Below are positions 9,416 through 19,081 of a stretch of DNA of 64,000 bases, piece by piece; within the stretch, counting starts at the first letter, position 1, and the number at the start of each line of letters is the position of its first letter. The DNA comes from Rhodocyclaceae bacterium (lineage in GTDB: Bacteria > Pseudomonadota > Gammaproteobacteria > Burkholderiales > Rhodocyclaceae), in the NCBI GenBank assembly GCA_016791145.1, contig JAEUNJ010000189.1, positions 1 through 64,000 of the forward strand, given 5' to 3'. The translations under genes and the position numbers were made by a program. Below the pieces are notes generated by a model. That model was not told where the DNA came from, did not search any database, and saw nothing but the letters and a program-made list of their open reading frames with translations.

Positions 9416-9439
9416 GGCCGGCCCCGGGCGGGGCCGGCC
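9416..9439. terminator. Strong GC hairpin after acyl-CoA ligase
   Basis: A perfect 10-bp inverted repeat (9416-9425 and 9430-9439, loop GGGC) lies 18 bp past the ligase stop. There is no T-run, so it is not a classical intrinsic terminator. It directly abuts the TATAAT box of the tRNA locus. Confidence 0.4.
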
Positions 9440-9440
9440 G

Positions 9441-9446
9441 TATAAT
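9441..9446 (+). promoter_or_regulatory. Consensus -10 box of the tRNA-Ser locus
   Basis: A perfect TATAAT hexamer lies 14 bp before the half-tRNA copy and about 130 bp before the intact tRNA-Ser. No good -35 is seen; the -35 position falls inside the GC hairpin. No other promoter is evident between the two tRNA copies, so both are probably on one transcript. Confidence 0.55.
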
Positions 9447-9459
9447 CGGGCCGCCTGGC

Positions 9460-9566
9460 GCGTGGCCGAGGGGTTTAAGGCAGCGGTCTTGACGGCACGC
9501 CCGCAGGGCTTGCCGCAGCGAAGGCTGACCTGCGAAGCGGGTCATGCCGAAGCTAAAACCGCCAGG
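9460..9566 (+). pseudogene. Disrupted duplicate of tRNA-Ser (5' part, 62-nt insert, anticodon-arm remnant)
   Basis: Positions 9460-9492 repeat exactly the 33 bp of the intact tRNA at 9583-9615 (5' acceptor end through the D-arm into the anticodon TGA). A 62-nt unrelated segment (9493-9554) follows, and then 9555-9566 match 9615-9626 (3' half of the anticodon arm). Variable arm, T-arm and 3' acceptor strand are missing, so no cloverleaf forms. It looks like a tandem duplication broken at the anticodon loop. Confidence 0.75.
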
Positions 9567-9578
9567 ATTGTGTGAAAC

Positions 9579-9668
9579 GGAAGCGTGGCCGAGGGGTTTA
9601 AGGCAGCGGTCTTGAAAACCGCCAGGGATTCACGTCCCTCGTGAGTTCGAATCTCACCGCTTCCGCCA
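9579..9668 (+). tRNA. tRNA-Ser (anticodon TGA)
   Basis: A complete class II tRNA: 7-bp acceptor stem GGAAGCG/CGCTTCC, D-arm with GGCCGAGGGGTTTAAGGC, anticodon stem GCGGT/ACCGC with loop CTTGAAA (anticodon TGA, reads UCA/UCG codons), a long variable arm, T-arm with GTTCGAATC, discriminator G and an encoded CCA (9666-9668). It closely resembles the E. coli tRNA-Ser(UGA) layout. A damaged partial copy lies directly upstream. Confidence 0.96.
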
Positions 9669-9861
9669 GCGCCTGGGCGAATCCAAACCTTCACGCGGCG
9701 AGCACTTCCGTCCTCCCGGCATCTCGGAGCGGAAAAAATTCTCGGCGCGCCGCCCGTCGCGGCATTCGACGCGGTTCGCCGTGAATCCTGTCGCGGTCGC
9801 TCCCCGCCCGGTTGGCTATGGTTGCGGGAAGCGGGAAACCAAAGTCGACAAGGGGAAAGAA

Positions 9862-10095
9862 ATGAACGAGACGAGAACTCCGAAGGCCCAATCGGTGGCC
9901 GCCCAGCGGGCCGAAGTGCGGGTCAATCTGAAGCTCTGGCAGTACCTGGCCGTGATCGACAGCATCGCGAAGAGCTGGTCCGACGACGAACACAAGCGGC
10001 ACACGATGCTGATGTCGCTACTGGAAGACGTGGCGTTCGACGCCTGGAGGATGGGACGGCAAACCGCGGCAGTCCTCGAAGCCAAGGCCGCCTAG
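9862..10095 (+). CDS. Small conserved-looking hypothetical protein
   Basis: A 77-residue soluble protein that I do not recognise. It is mostly helical and charged (VRVNLKLWQYLAVIDSIAKSW; DDEHKRHTMLMSLLEDVAFDAWRMG). There is no signal peptide or membrane segment. The ATG at 9862 has a good RBS (AGGGGAAAG) 5-8 bases upstream, which decides against the longer frame from 9781. It is monocistronic, between the tRNA-Ser locus and a strong terminator, a placement common for small regulators or nucleoid-associated factors, but no function is supported. Confidence 0.65.
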   Translation: MNETRTPKAQSVAAQRAEVRVNLKLWQYLAVIDSIAKSWSDDEHKRHTMLMSLLEDVAFDAWRMGRQTAAVLEAKAA

Positions 10096-10130
10096 CCGGC
10101 CGCATCCGGTTTCCGGGTGCCGAATGAGGA

Positions 10131-10154
10131 AACGGGGCCGTGGCCCCGTTTTTT
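10131..10154 (+). terminator. Rho-independent terminator
   Basis: A stem AACGGGGCC/GGCCCCGTT with a 2-nt loop is followed by a run of T (10149-10154). It lies 36 bp after the 77-residue gene on the plus strand. Confidence 0.85.
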
Positions 10155-10473
10155 CCTTTCCGGCCGTCCGGCATGAGGACGTCGTGCAGGCTCGATCGCC
10201 GGTGTATTCATGGCTTGCCTCCCGCCGGCCACGTCCGAATTGAGGTGCGCACCGCCGATAACGGCAAACCGAATGGCGGGGAAATCGGGGTCGCATTCGA
10301 GTGCCATCGGGTCTGCAAACGCGGTCCAGGTGGAGGATTCCAACGGGAGTGCGGCGGATTGGCGTCGCGAGGGATCGGGACCAGCGCGGTGGCCTAGGTC
10401 AGGGCATTCTCGGGGAATCCGCGCGAATTCCCGTAAGAAGGCCGCGCAAGCCCCCGAATGCGGGGCCTTCCGG
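10155..10473. other. Non-coding gap where hoxJ would be expected
   Basis: This is 319 bp downstream of the minus-strand hoxC stop. In Ralstonia-type clusters the histidine kinase gene hoxJ follows hoxC here. None of the short frames on either strand shows PAS, DHp or ATPase motifs. I see no repeat or RNA gene either. Confidence 0.5.
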
Positions 10474-11940
10474 TCAATGCACCGTGCACACCATGCACGG
10501 ATCGAAGGAGCGCACGATGTGCTGCACGGCCAGCGGCGTCTTCTCGTCGTCGCCCACCGGTGCGCCTACCAGGGCCTGCTCCAGGGCGCCGGGCTGGCCG
10601 TTGCGGTCCCGGGGCGAGAAGTTCCAGGTGGTCGGGGCGATGATCTGGTAGTTCTGCAATTTCCCCTTGTGGATGCGCAGCCAGTGGCCCAGGCTGCCGC
10701 GCGCCGCCTCCGCGAGGCCTATCCCGTCGGCCTGGTCGGGGAGCCGCACGCTGTCGCAATAGGGCTCGCCGGGACGCAACGCCCGGGCCCAGCCTTCCAT
10801 CGCCGGGACGACGAGGGCGATCTCCAGGAGGCGGGCCAGCACCCGGGCCCGGACGCTGCCGCCCTGGCGGGACACCAGTTCGCGGACCAGGGGGTGCCCG
10901 GCGACCATCTGGCGAGCCAGCGCGCCGGTCTCCACCACGCGGTTGGCATAACGCGGCGCCTTGCACCAGGTGTAGGCATCCTCCTTGTCGGGCAGTGGCG
11001 CGGTGACCCCGGCGAACGGCGGCAGGGGGCCTTCCCCCTCCACCAGCCAGGCGTGGGTCGCGTCCTCGGCGATGGCGGCCGGGTCCATGGCCTCCACGGT
11101 CTCGCAATCGGTGAGGCCCCGGGCGAACAGGTGGCCGCCCGCCGCCGCCGGGTAGGCCCCGAAACTGAGGAAGCGATCCGTGGCGCGTCCCAGGGCACCC
11201 AGGTCCAGGTCATCGGCCACGGCGAGGAACATGCCCAGGTCGGAATCCGCGGCGCCCGGCTTGGCGCGCCACGCGGTGAGTTCGTCGAGGCTGGCGATGG
11301 AGGCCACCGATTCCAGCCGGTCGCCGAAGGTGACGCGCTCCAGGAAAGCGCGGAACTCCGCGATCATGAAGCCCAGGCGCAGGGGTTCGGCCGGCAGCAG
11401 GGCCCGCGTGGTGCCGCCGGGCTGCAGGGCCAGCGAATGGGGCCAGCGGCCGGCCATCAGGCCCATGATCTCCAGGAAGCGGGCGCGGGCCGGCAGGACC
11501 TGGCCCGCGGCCTGGCCGGTGACCGCCTTGAAGCGCCCGGCGACCCGCGGATGCCAGGGTCGCCCGGCGTAGGCATCCCGGGCGAAGTCCGGCATGAAGA
11601 AGAGGTAGAAGTGGGTCAGGTGGTCGGCCACGTTCTCGCAGGCATGGATCAGGTTCACCGCGAGGCGGCCATTGGGCGGGGGCGCGATGCCCGCGGCATT
11701 GGCGAGCGCGAAGGCGGCCGCCACCGACTGGGAAACCGAGCAGATGCCGCAGATGCGCGGCACGTAGACCAGGGCGTCGTGGGGATCGCGGCCCATCAGG
11801 ATCTGTTCGAAACCGCGATAGAGCGAGGCATTGACCCGCGCCGCGACGACGCGTCCGCCGGACACCTCAAGGCCGACTTCCAGGTCGCCTTCGACGCGGT
11901 TGAAGGGACCGACCAGCAGGCGGCGAGGCCCGGCCGTCAT
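10474..11940 (-). CDS. hoxC: Regulatory (H2-sensing) [NiFe]-hydrogenase large subunit
   Basis: A 488-residue large subunit. The N-terminal nickel motif reads RICGICSVSQ, with Gln where catalytic hydrogenases have His, a known trait of sensor hydrogenases. The C-terminal motif DPCMVCTVH is followed at once by the stop, so there is no cleavable extension and no protease step. With HoxB it forms the cytoplasmic H2 sensor that feeds hydrogenase gene control. The start ATG at 11940 (MTAGPRRLLVGPFNRVEGDL) fits the family N-terminus. It lies 109 bp after hoxB, last gene of the minus-strand cluster. No hoxJ kinase gene follows. Confidence 0.93.
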   Translation of the reverse strand: MTAGPRRLLVGPFNRVEGDLEVGLEVSGGRVVAARVNASLYRGFEQILMGRDPHDALVYVPRICGICSVSQSVAAAFALANAAGIAPPPNGRLAVNLIHACENVADHLTHFYLFFMPDFARDAYAGRPWHPRVAGRFKAVTGQAAGQVLPARARFLEIMGLMAGRWPHSLALQPGGTTRALLPAEPLRLGFMIAEFRAFLERVTFGDRLESVASIASLDELTAWRAKPGAADSDLGMFLAVADDLDLGALGRATDRFLSFGAYPAAAGGHLFARGLTDCETVEAMDPAAIAEDATHAWLVEGEGPLPPFAGVTAPLPDKEDAYTWCKAPRYANRVVETGALARQMVAGHPLVRELVSRQGGSVRARVLARLLEIALVVPAMEGWARALRPGEPYCDSVRLPDQADGIGLAEAARGSLGHWLRIHKGKLQNYQIIAPTTWNFSPRDRNGQPGALEQALVGAPVGDDEKTPLAVQHIVRSFDPCMVCTVH

Positions 11941-12049
11941 GGAACTTCCCTCCGTCCCGGTTCCCGGACAGGGGAATGACTGCGGTCCGCCGCGGCGCGG
12001 CTCCGGCTTCCCGGCGTCATCGTCCCCGCGGCGGATCCTCGGATGGCCT

Positions 12050-13056
12050 TCATTTCTGCCCCTTCTGTTCCGGCGGCACCCGCGGGTGGTCGGAGGTCGC
12101 GTTCTCGCGGACGCGGCGCGGCGTGGCCGACTTGGACAGGGCGGCCAGGGCCACGAACCAGGCCTTGGGCATGTCGGAGGGCAGGCCGATGGGGATGCCG
12201 GCCACCTTGGGCGTCTGGTGGAAGGGATGCCCCGGGTCCTCGAAGGCGGGGGCGGTGCAGTTGATGCAGGAGTAGCCGCCGCGCAGGCAGGAACCGCTGC
12301 CGTTCCACAGGCGCTGGTTGCAGTCGGCATGGGCCTGGGTGCCCTTGCAGCCCATGTGCTCCATCAGGCAGCCCAGGTCCGAGGGCTTCTCGGCGCTGGC
12401 CTTGAACTCGTAGTACTCGTTGCGCGGGCAGCCGTGGTGGACCAGGTGATCCGCGTAGAAGCGCGGGCGTCCCAGGTTGTCCAGGTCGCCTTCCGCCATC
12501 TGTCCCGAGGCCAGCAGGCAGAGGGTCAGCACAACCCATTCCGGATGGATTGGGCAGCCGGCCACGTTGACCACCGGCAATCCGTCGCCGGCCCGGAAGC
12601 CAGAACCGAGGAGGCCGCCCCGCTGGTGCCCGTCGTACTGGAGTCCGCAGGCGTCCGTCGGGTTGATGCCGCCGGACGTGATTCCGCCGAAGGCGGCGCA
12701 ACTGCCCACGGCGACCACGTGCCGCGCCCGGGCGGCCAGGCGGCGCACCCAGTCGATGGTGGGCACCCCGGTGCCCGAGAAGAGGTGGAAGCGTCCGGTG
12801 CCGCCGGGGCCGCGCAGCAGCGAGCCTTCGACGCAGAGCACGTCCAGGGGCCGTCGGCCTTCGGCGCAATCCTCTATCAGGGCGAGGGCCTCGCCGCCGC
12901 TTTCCTCGGACAGGGCCGGATGCCACAGGAAACGCAGCCCTGCCCCGGCGAGGCGGCCCGCCAGATCCTGGGTCTCGGCGCAGAGCAGGGACATGGTGCA
13001 GCCGCCGCACCCGCCGGACTGCAGCCAGAGGATGTTGGCCGGGCCGCCGGCGTCGG

Positions 13057-13060
<4 letters not shown>
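12050..13060 (-). CDS. hoxB: Regulatory [NiFe]-hydrogenase small subunit
   Basis: A 336-residue small subunit without a Tat signal, as in cytoplasmic sensor hydrogenases (HoxB/HupU). Proximal-cluster ligands are visible as GGCGGC (Cys18, Cys21), VGSCAAFGG and VAGCPIHP. Distal and medial cluster cysteines follow (HHGCPRNEYYEF, CLMEHMGCKG, CNQRLWN, CINCTAPAF). It carries electrons from the HoxC active site in the H2 sensor. The start codon is TTG at 13060, overlapping the hoxA stop (TTGA); no ATG fits. It is co-directional with hoxA and hoxC. Confidence 0.92.
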
Positions 13061-14510
<1,450 letters not shown>

Positions 14511-14514
<4 letters not shown>

Positions 14515-16295
14515 GCGGCGGCTTCCAGCGGGGGAACGGTCGGCGCCGCCGTCGCGCCGGCGCGGGGCTCCCGGTGCGGGGCCAGGTGGCGGGGGGTCCA
14601 GGAATGGGGCGACTTGCGCACGAAGTGCCAGCGGGCCACGTGGTAGCTGGGATCGAAGCCGTAGAAGTTGCGCCGCATCTCGGCCAGTTCCTCCGCCCGC
14701 CAGGCGGCCAGGGGCTTCGCCGCCTCGTCGGCGGCGCGCTGCGCCCGCTTGGCCTGCAGGCGCCGGGGCAGGTCGTCGGCGGCGGCCAGTTCGGCCGACC
14801 GGCGGGCCACGTCCACCCGGAAGGCGACCGGCTCGCCGGCCAGGCAGGCGTCGTAGAAGCCGCAGGCCACGGCCTCCCGCGCCAGCATGGGCAGGCGGTT
14901 CCTCATGATGCGCCGGGCGCCGTCCGCGCCTACGCGGGGAGGGAGCAGGTAGGTCCAGAACTCGGAGCCGTAGAGGTTGCCCATGTTGCGGTAATGCGGA
15001 TTCAGGACCACGCCGTTGCGCACCCAGACCAGGTCCGCCGCCCGGGCGAGGAAGCAGCCGCCGGCCCCGGCGTTGCCGCCCAGGGCGGCTACCGTGAGCC
15101 GGTCGTCGCAGCGCAGGAGGGCCTCGGCCAGGTCGTCCATCGCGTTGATGTTGGCCCAGGAGGCGTCGGCCGGGCTGTCGGCGTCGTCCGCCGCGGCCTC
15201 GATCAGGTTCAGGTGGATGCCGTTGGACCAGAAATCGCGGCCGCCGGCCAGCACGACGACGCGGGTGGGCCGGGTCCGCGCCCATTCGAAGGCGGCCTGA
15301 AGGCGCCGGCACTGGGCCGTGCCCATGGCGCCGTTGTAGAAGTCGAAGTGCAGGAAGCCGACGCCGCCGGCCTCCTCGTAGCGGATGTCCTGCCAGGTGG
15401 CGTGGTCCGCCGCCCACCAGCCGGGCAGGGGCAGGTCGGGCAGGGCGGCCGCCTCGGCGGCGAAGGCCACCGTCGCCGGCAGCTTGACGGCCACCTCAGC
15501 GTCGGCCCGTTTCGCGTGGCCGATCCAGACGGCCCCGTCGGTCGTGGCCCGCAGCAGCGCCGTCTCCCGCCGGCCGATGATTTCGCCGGGGCTCCCGCGC
15601 AGCCTCTCCTCCGGCCAGGCGTCGTAGAGGTGGCACGCGTGGCCGAAGAGGGCGTCCCGCACGCCCGGAAAGCCGTCCGCCGCCCGCAGCTTGGCGAGCA
15701 CGGTGGCCGTGTCGTCGCGCTGCCAGTGGATGGCCCGGTCCTCCTGGCGCATCAGGGGCCGCAGGCGGCCCCGGGGAGCGGCTTCCATCTCGCCGGGAAG
15801 CCGGGACTGCCAGCGGCCGGCCCGCCACTCGTCGAAACGGCCCACTGCCTCCAGCACCGCCGCGCAGGCGGCCTCGGTGACCTCCTGGCGGTAGAGGCTC
15901 GCCTTGGCCGCGGGACGCATGGGGAACCGGGCCTGGGCCCAGACGGGGCCGGCATCCATCGCGGCTTCCGCCTGCAGCACCGTGACGCCCCAGTCCCGCT
16001 CCCCGTCGCGGATCGCCCAGTCCAGCGCCGAGGGACCCCGATCGCCGATGATGCCCGGATGGACCACGAGGCAGGGCAGGCGGGACCAGATCGACTCGGG
16101 AATGGCCCGCTTCAGGAAGGGCGCCAGGACCAGGTCGGGCGCGAACAGGGCGACCGCCTCCTCGGCCACGGAATCGGCGATGTCCAGTTCCACGGCGAGC
16201 TCGTGGCCGCGCAGGCGCAGTTCCGAGTGGAGCCGCTGGGCCAGGCTGTTGAAGCTGTGGGTGAGGATCAGGATGCGCATGGGATCGACGGCCAT
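14511..16295 (-). CDS. hypX: Hydrogenase maturation factor HypX (CO-ligand synthesis under air)
   Basis: A 594-residue two-domain protein. The N-terminal half is a formyltetrahydrofolate-binding/transferase domain (HPGIIGDRGPSALDWAI). The C-terminal half is enoyl-CoA hydratase-like (GGNAGAGGCFLARAAD; GSEFWTYLLPPRVG). HypX makes the CO ligand of the NiFe site from a formyl group, which matters under aerobic growth, and fits the oxygen-tolerant HupSL here. Start at 16295 (MAVDPMRIL); Met at 16280 is an alternative. Its stop overlaps the hoxA start. A dispersed inverted repeat fills the 89-bp gap to hypE. Confidence 0.93.
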
Positions 16296-16297
16296 TT

Positions 16298-16375
16298 ACC
16301 GCAGAGGACGCAGAGGGCGCAGAGGAAAGCCAAGTTCATTCATGATGCACGAATTCCTCTGCGTACTCTGTGTTG
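16298..16375. repeat. Dispersed inverted repeat, copy A (hypE-hypX gap)
   Basis: The left arm 16299-16326 is built of GCAGAGG-type units, and the right arm 16354-16372 is their imperfect reverse complement (CCTCTGCGTACTCTG). Related structures occur at 17454-17586, 43990-44106 and as a half copy at 44722-44757. Confidence 0.7.
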
Positions 16376-16384
16376 AGATATTGG

Positions 16385-17437
16385 TCAGCAGATGCGTGGC
16401 AACTGCTCGCCGGTGAGCCAGTCCACGATGCGCCGGCCGCCGAATCCTGTCGTCATCTGGACGAAGTGGTGGTCGTCCTCGGTGACGGTACCGATGCGGG
16501 CGGCCTCCGTCCCCAGGGGATGGGCCCGCATGGCAGCCAGCACGCGTCCGGCGTCCGCCTCGGCGACGATGGCCACCAGTTTGCCCTCGTTGGCCACGTA
16601 GAGCGGGTCCAGGCCCAGGAACTCGCAGGCCGCCGCCACCGGCGGCTTCACGGGGATGGCCGCCTCCTCGATCATCATGCCGACGCCGGACTGGCGGGCG
16701 ATCTCGTTCAGGGTGGTGGCCAGGCCGCCGCGGGTCGGGTCGCGCAGCACCTTGAGATCCGCCCCGGTGGCGGAGAGCGCGGCGATCAGGCCGTTCAGGG
16801 CCGCCGTGTCGGAGACGATGGGGGAATCGAAGCCCAGGTGCTCGCGGGTCGCCATGATGGCCATGCCGTGGTCGCCGAGGCTGCCGGAGACCAGGATCGC
16901 GTCGCCGGGCCGGGCCCGGTCGCCGGAGGGACGCGGGCCCTCGGGCACGACGCCGACGCCGGTGGTCGATATGAATACGCCGTCTGCCTTGCCCTGCTCG
17001 ACCACCTTGGTGTCGCCGGTGACCACGGCCACGCCGGCCTCCCGGGCCGCCTTCGCCATGGACTCGACGATGCGCGCCAGGTCGGCCAGGGGAAAGCCTT
17101 CCTCCAGGATGAAGCCGGCGGCGATCCACAGGGGCGTGGCGCCCATCACGGCCACGTCGTTCACCGTGCCGTGGATGGACAGGCAGCCGATGTCGCCGCC
17201 GGGAAAGAACAGGGGGGAGACCACGTGGCCGTCGCAGGACATGACCAGGCGTCCCGGCGGCGGCGCCGGCAGCGTCGCCCCGTCGTTGCCCTGGCGCAGC
17301 CATTCGTTGTCCAGGTGGCGGGCGAAGAGTTCCTCGATCAACTGGGCCATGGCCCGGCCTCCGGAGCCGTGGGTCATGTCCACCCGTCCGTGCTTCAGGT
17401 CCAGGGGCCGGACGTAGTCTTTCCGTGGTTTGTTCAT
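16385..17437 (-). CDS. hypE: Hydrogenase maturation protein HypE (thiocarboxamide dehydration)
   Basis: A 350-residue PurM-like ATPase. It starts MNKPRKDYVRPLDLKHGRVD followed by MTHGSGGRAM, contains DPTRGGLATTLNEIA, and ends in the diagnostic PRIC, whose C-terminal Cys carries the carbamoyl group that is dehydrated to a cyano ligand for the active-site iron. It works with HypF (carbamoylation) and hands CN to the HypC-HypD complex. The start Met at 17437 is set by homology; the longer open frame upstream crosses a dispersed repeat and is rejected. Confidence 0.94.
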   Translation of the reverse strand: MNKPRKDYVRPLDLKHGRVDMTHGSGGRAMAQLIEELFARHLDNEWLRQGNDGATLPAPPPGRLVMSCDGHVVSPLFFPGGDIGCLSIHGTVNDVAVMGATPLWIAAGFILEEGFPLADLARIVESMAKAAREAGVAVVTGDTKVVEQGKADGVFISTTGVGVVPEGPRPSGDRARPGDAILVSGSLGDHGMAIMATREHLGFDSPIVSDTAALNGLIAALSATGADLKVLRDPTRGGLATTLNEIARQSGVGMMIEEAAIPVKPPVAAACEFLGLDPLYVANEGKLVAIVAEADAGRVLAAMRAHPLGTEAARIGTVTEDDHHFVQMTTGFGGRRIVDWLTGEQLPRIC

Positions 17438-17453
17438 GTGGTTCGACAAGCTG

Positions 17454-17586
17454 TCAACGCAAAGGCACAAGGGCGCAAAGGGCGCGAAGTACCTGAAAGG
17501 GCCGGGCAGCAATCGGCGGCCCCGCCAACGGATCGGCCTGCTGGTTCCCTTTGCGCTACTTTGCGCCTTCGCGTCTTTGCGGTGGG
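17454..17586. repeat. Dispersed inverted repeat, copy B (hypD-hypE gap)
   Basis: The left arm (17454-17490) has GCAAAGG/GGCGCAAAGG units; the right arm (17547-17586) has CCTTTGCGCTACTTTGCGCC, its imperfect reverse complement. It fills most of the 166-bp gap between hypD and hypE. Confidence 0.7.
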
Positions 17587-17603
17587 GTCCTCCGGCGCCG
17601 TGC

Positions 17604-18731
17604 TCATGCCGCGTCCTTGTAGCGGCCGTAGGTGTAATAGGCCGCGCAGGCCCCTTCGGAGGAGACCATGCAGGAGCCGATGGGATTCTCGGGCGTGCAG
17701 ACGGTGCCGAAGACCTTGCAGTCGCGGGGTTCCTTGACCCCGCGCAGGATGGCGCCGCAGTCGCAGGCCTTGTGGTCGGGCACGCTGCGATAGCCGACCG
17801 GGAAGCGGCGCTCGGCATCCCACGGGGCATATGCGTTGCGGATGCGCAGCGCCGAGTAGGGCACCACGTTGAGGCCGCGCCACTCGAATTCCCGGCGCAG
17901 CTCGAAGACTTCCGCCACCAGGTCCTGGGCCTTGCGGTTGCCCTCCCGGGTGACGGCGCGGGTGAATTCGTTCTCCACCTCGGCCCGCCCGTCGTTCACC
18001 TGGCGCACCAGCATCAGGACCGCCTGCATCACGTCCAGGGGCTCGAAGCCGGCGATCACCACGGGCTTCCGGTATTCCTCGGCGAAGTTCTCGTAGGGGC
18101 GGCTGCCGATGATGGTCGAGACGTGGGCCGGGCCGATGAAGCCGTCCAGGGGCACGGTGCCCCACTGGCGGACCTCCGGCGACTCCAGGATGGTGACGAT
18201 GGCCGACGGCGTCAGCACGTGGCAGCAGAGGACGCTGAAGTTGGCCAGCGCCTCCGCCTTCGCCTGCTTGAGCACCACGGCGGTCGGCGGCGTCGTGGTC
18301 TCGAAACCGATGGCCAGGAAGACCACCTGCCGGTCCGGATTCTCCCGGGCCACCTTCAGCGCGTCGGCGGTCGAGTAGACCATCCGGATGTCGCCGCCGC
18401 GGGCCTTGGCCTTCATCAGCGACAGGCCGTCGGAGGCGGGGACGCGCAGGGTGTCCCCGTAGGTGCAGAGGATGACCCGGTGCTCCAGGGCCAGGCGGAT
18501 CGCCATGTCGATGCGGCCCACGGGGAGCACGCAGACCGGGCAGCCGGGCCCGTGCACCAGGCGGATGTTGGCGGGCAGCAGGTCGGAGACGCCATAGCGG
18601 GAGATGGCGTGGGTGTGGCCGCCGCAGAACTCCATGAAGCTGTAGCGGCGGCCGGGGTTCGCCTCCCGGGAGATGGCCGAAGCGAGCCCCTTGGCCAGGG
18701 TGCCGTCGCGGAACTCGTCGACGAACTTCAT
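17604..18731 (-). CDS. hypD: Hydrogenase maturation protein HypD (Fe(CN)2CO scaffold)
   Basis: A 375-residue iron-sulfur protein. Family motifs: FCGGHTHAI (Cys41-type ligand), GPGCPVC, GFETTTP, and C-terminal cluster cysteines (CDCGAILRG, CKVFGTVCTP, GSCMVSSEGACAAYY). It scaffolds assembly of the iron with its CN and CO ligands together with HypC. The ATG at 18731 overlaps the hypC stop (ATGA), giving translational coupling; the longer frame to 18953 runs across hypC and is rejected. Confidence 0.94.
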   Translation of the reverse strand: MKFVDEFRDGTLAKGLASAISREANPGRRYSFMEFCGGHTHAISRYGVSDLLPANIRLVHGPGCPVCVLPVGRIDMAIRLALEHRVILCTYGDTLRVPASDGLSLMKAKARGGDIRMVYSTADALKVARENPDRQVVFLAIGFETTTPPTAVVLKQAKAEALANFSVLCCHVLTPSAIVTILESPEVRQWGTVPLDGFIGPAHVSTIIGSRPYENFAEEYRKPVVIAGFEPLDVMQAVLMLVRQVNDGRAEVENEFTRAVTREGNRKAQDLVAEVFELRREFEWRGLNVVPYSALRIRNAYAPWDAERRFPVGYRSVPDHKACDCGAILRGVKEPRDCKVFGTVCTPENPIGSCMVSSEGACAAYYTYGRYKDAA

Positions 18732-18955
18732 GCGGTGCCGAGGGCGCCCATTTCGGCGAAGAGCTCCAGGGTCTTCCTGGCCTCCTCGGGATCGAGCTTC
18801 TGCAGCGCGTAGCCCACGTGCACGATCACGTAGTCGCCGACGGCGGCGTCCTCGACCAGGGCCAGGGACACTTCCTTGCGCACGCCGCCCAGGTCGACGA
18901 TGGCGTTCTCGGGATTGGGCATCTCGACGATGCGGGCGGGGATGGCCAGACACAT
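18728..18955 (-). CDS. hypC: Hydrogenase maturation chaperone HypC
   Basis: A 75-residue member of the HypC/HupF family. It starts MCLAIPARIVE, with the essential Cys2, followed by the small OB-like barrel (VGDYVIVHVGYALQKLD). It carries the iron with its diatomic ligands from HypD to the large-subunit precursor. It overlaps hypD by four bases. There are two further paralogues in the window (hupF at 23879-24202 and a HybG-like gene at 36495-36782), presumably one per hydrogenase or stage. Confidence 0.94.
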   Translation of the reverse strand: MCLAIPARIVEMPNPENAIVDLGGVRKEVSLALVEDAAVGDYVIVHVGYALQKLDPEEARKTLELFAEMGALGTA

Positions 18956-19081
18956 TTCAGACTCCCTCCCCCCGCCCCCTCCAGGGGGGAGGGGGTGACG
19001 GTGGTTCGCCGCTAAGCGGCTCCATTCGGTTGGCTTGCCCCGGCTTGGGGCGGCCCGGCGCCGGGGCCTGGATCGGCCGCA
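18956..19081. repeat. GC-rich intergenic element between hypF and hypC
   Basis: This 126-bp gap holds a C-run/G-run hairpin (about 18962-18993), and 19042-19060 are identical to 333-351. There is no gene. It may be part of a dispersed GC-rich element. Confidence 0.5.

Noticed and set aside
9493-9554. Group I intron in the broken tRNA-Ser anticodon loop
   Set aside because: The 62-nt insert is far too short and shows no intron core; the copy also lacks the rest of the tRNA.
14574-16376. A 600-residue plus-strand frame opposite hypX
   Set aside because: hypX shows both expected domains and coupled junctions on the minus strand; the plus frame has no recognisable domain.
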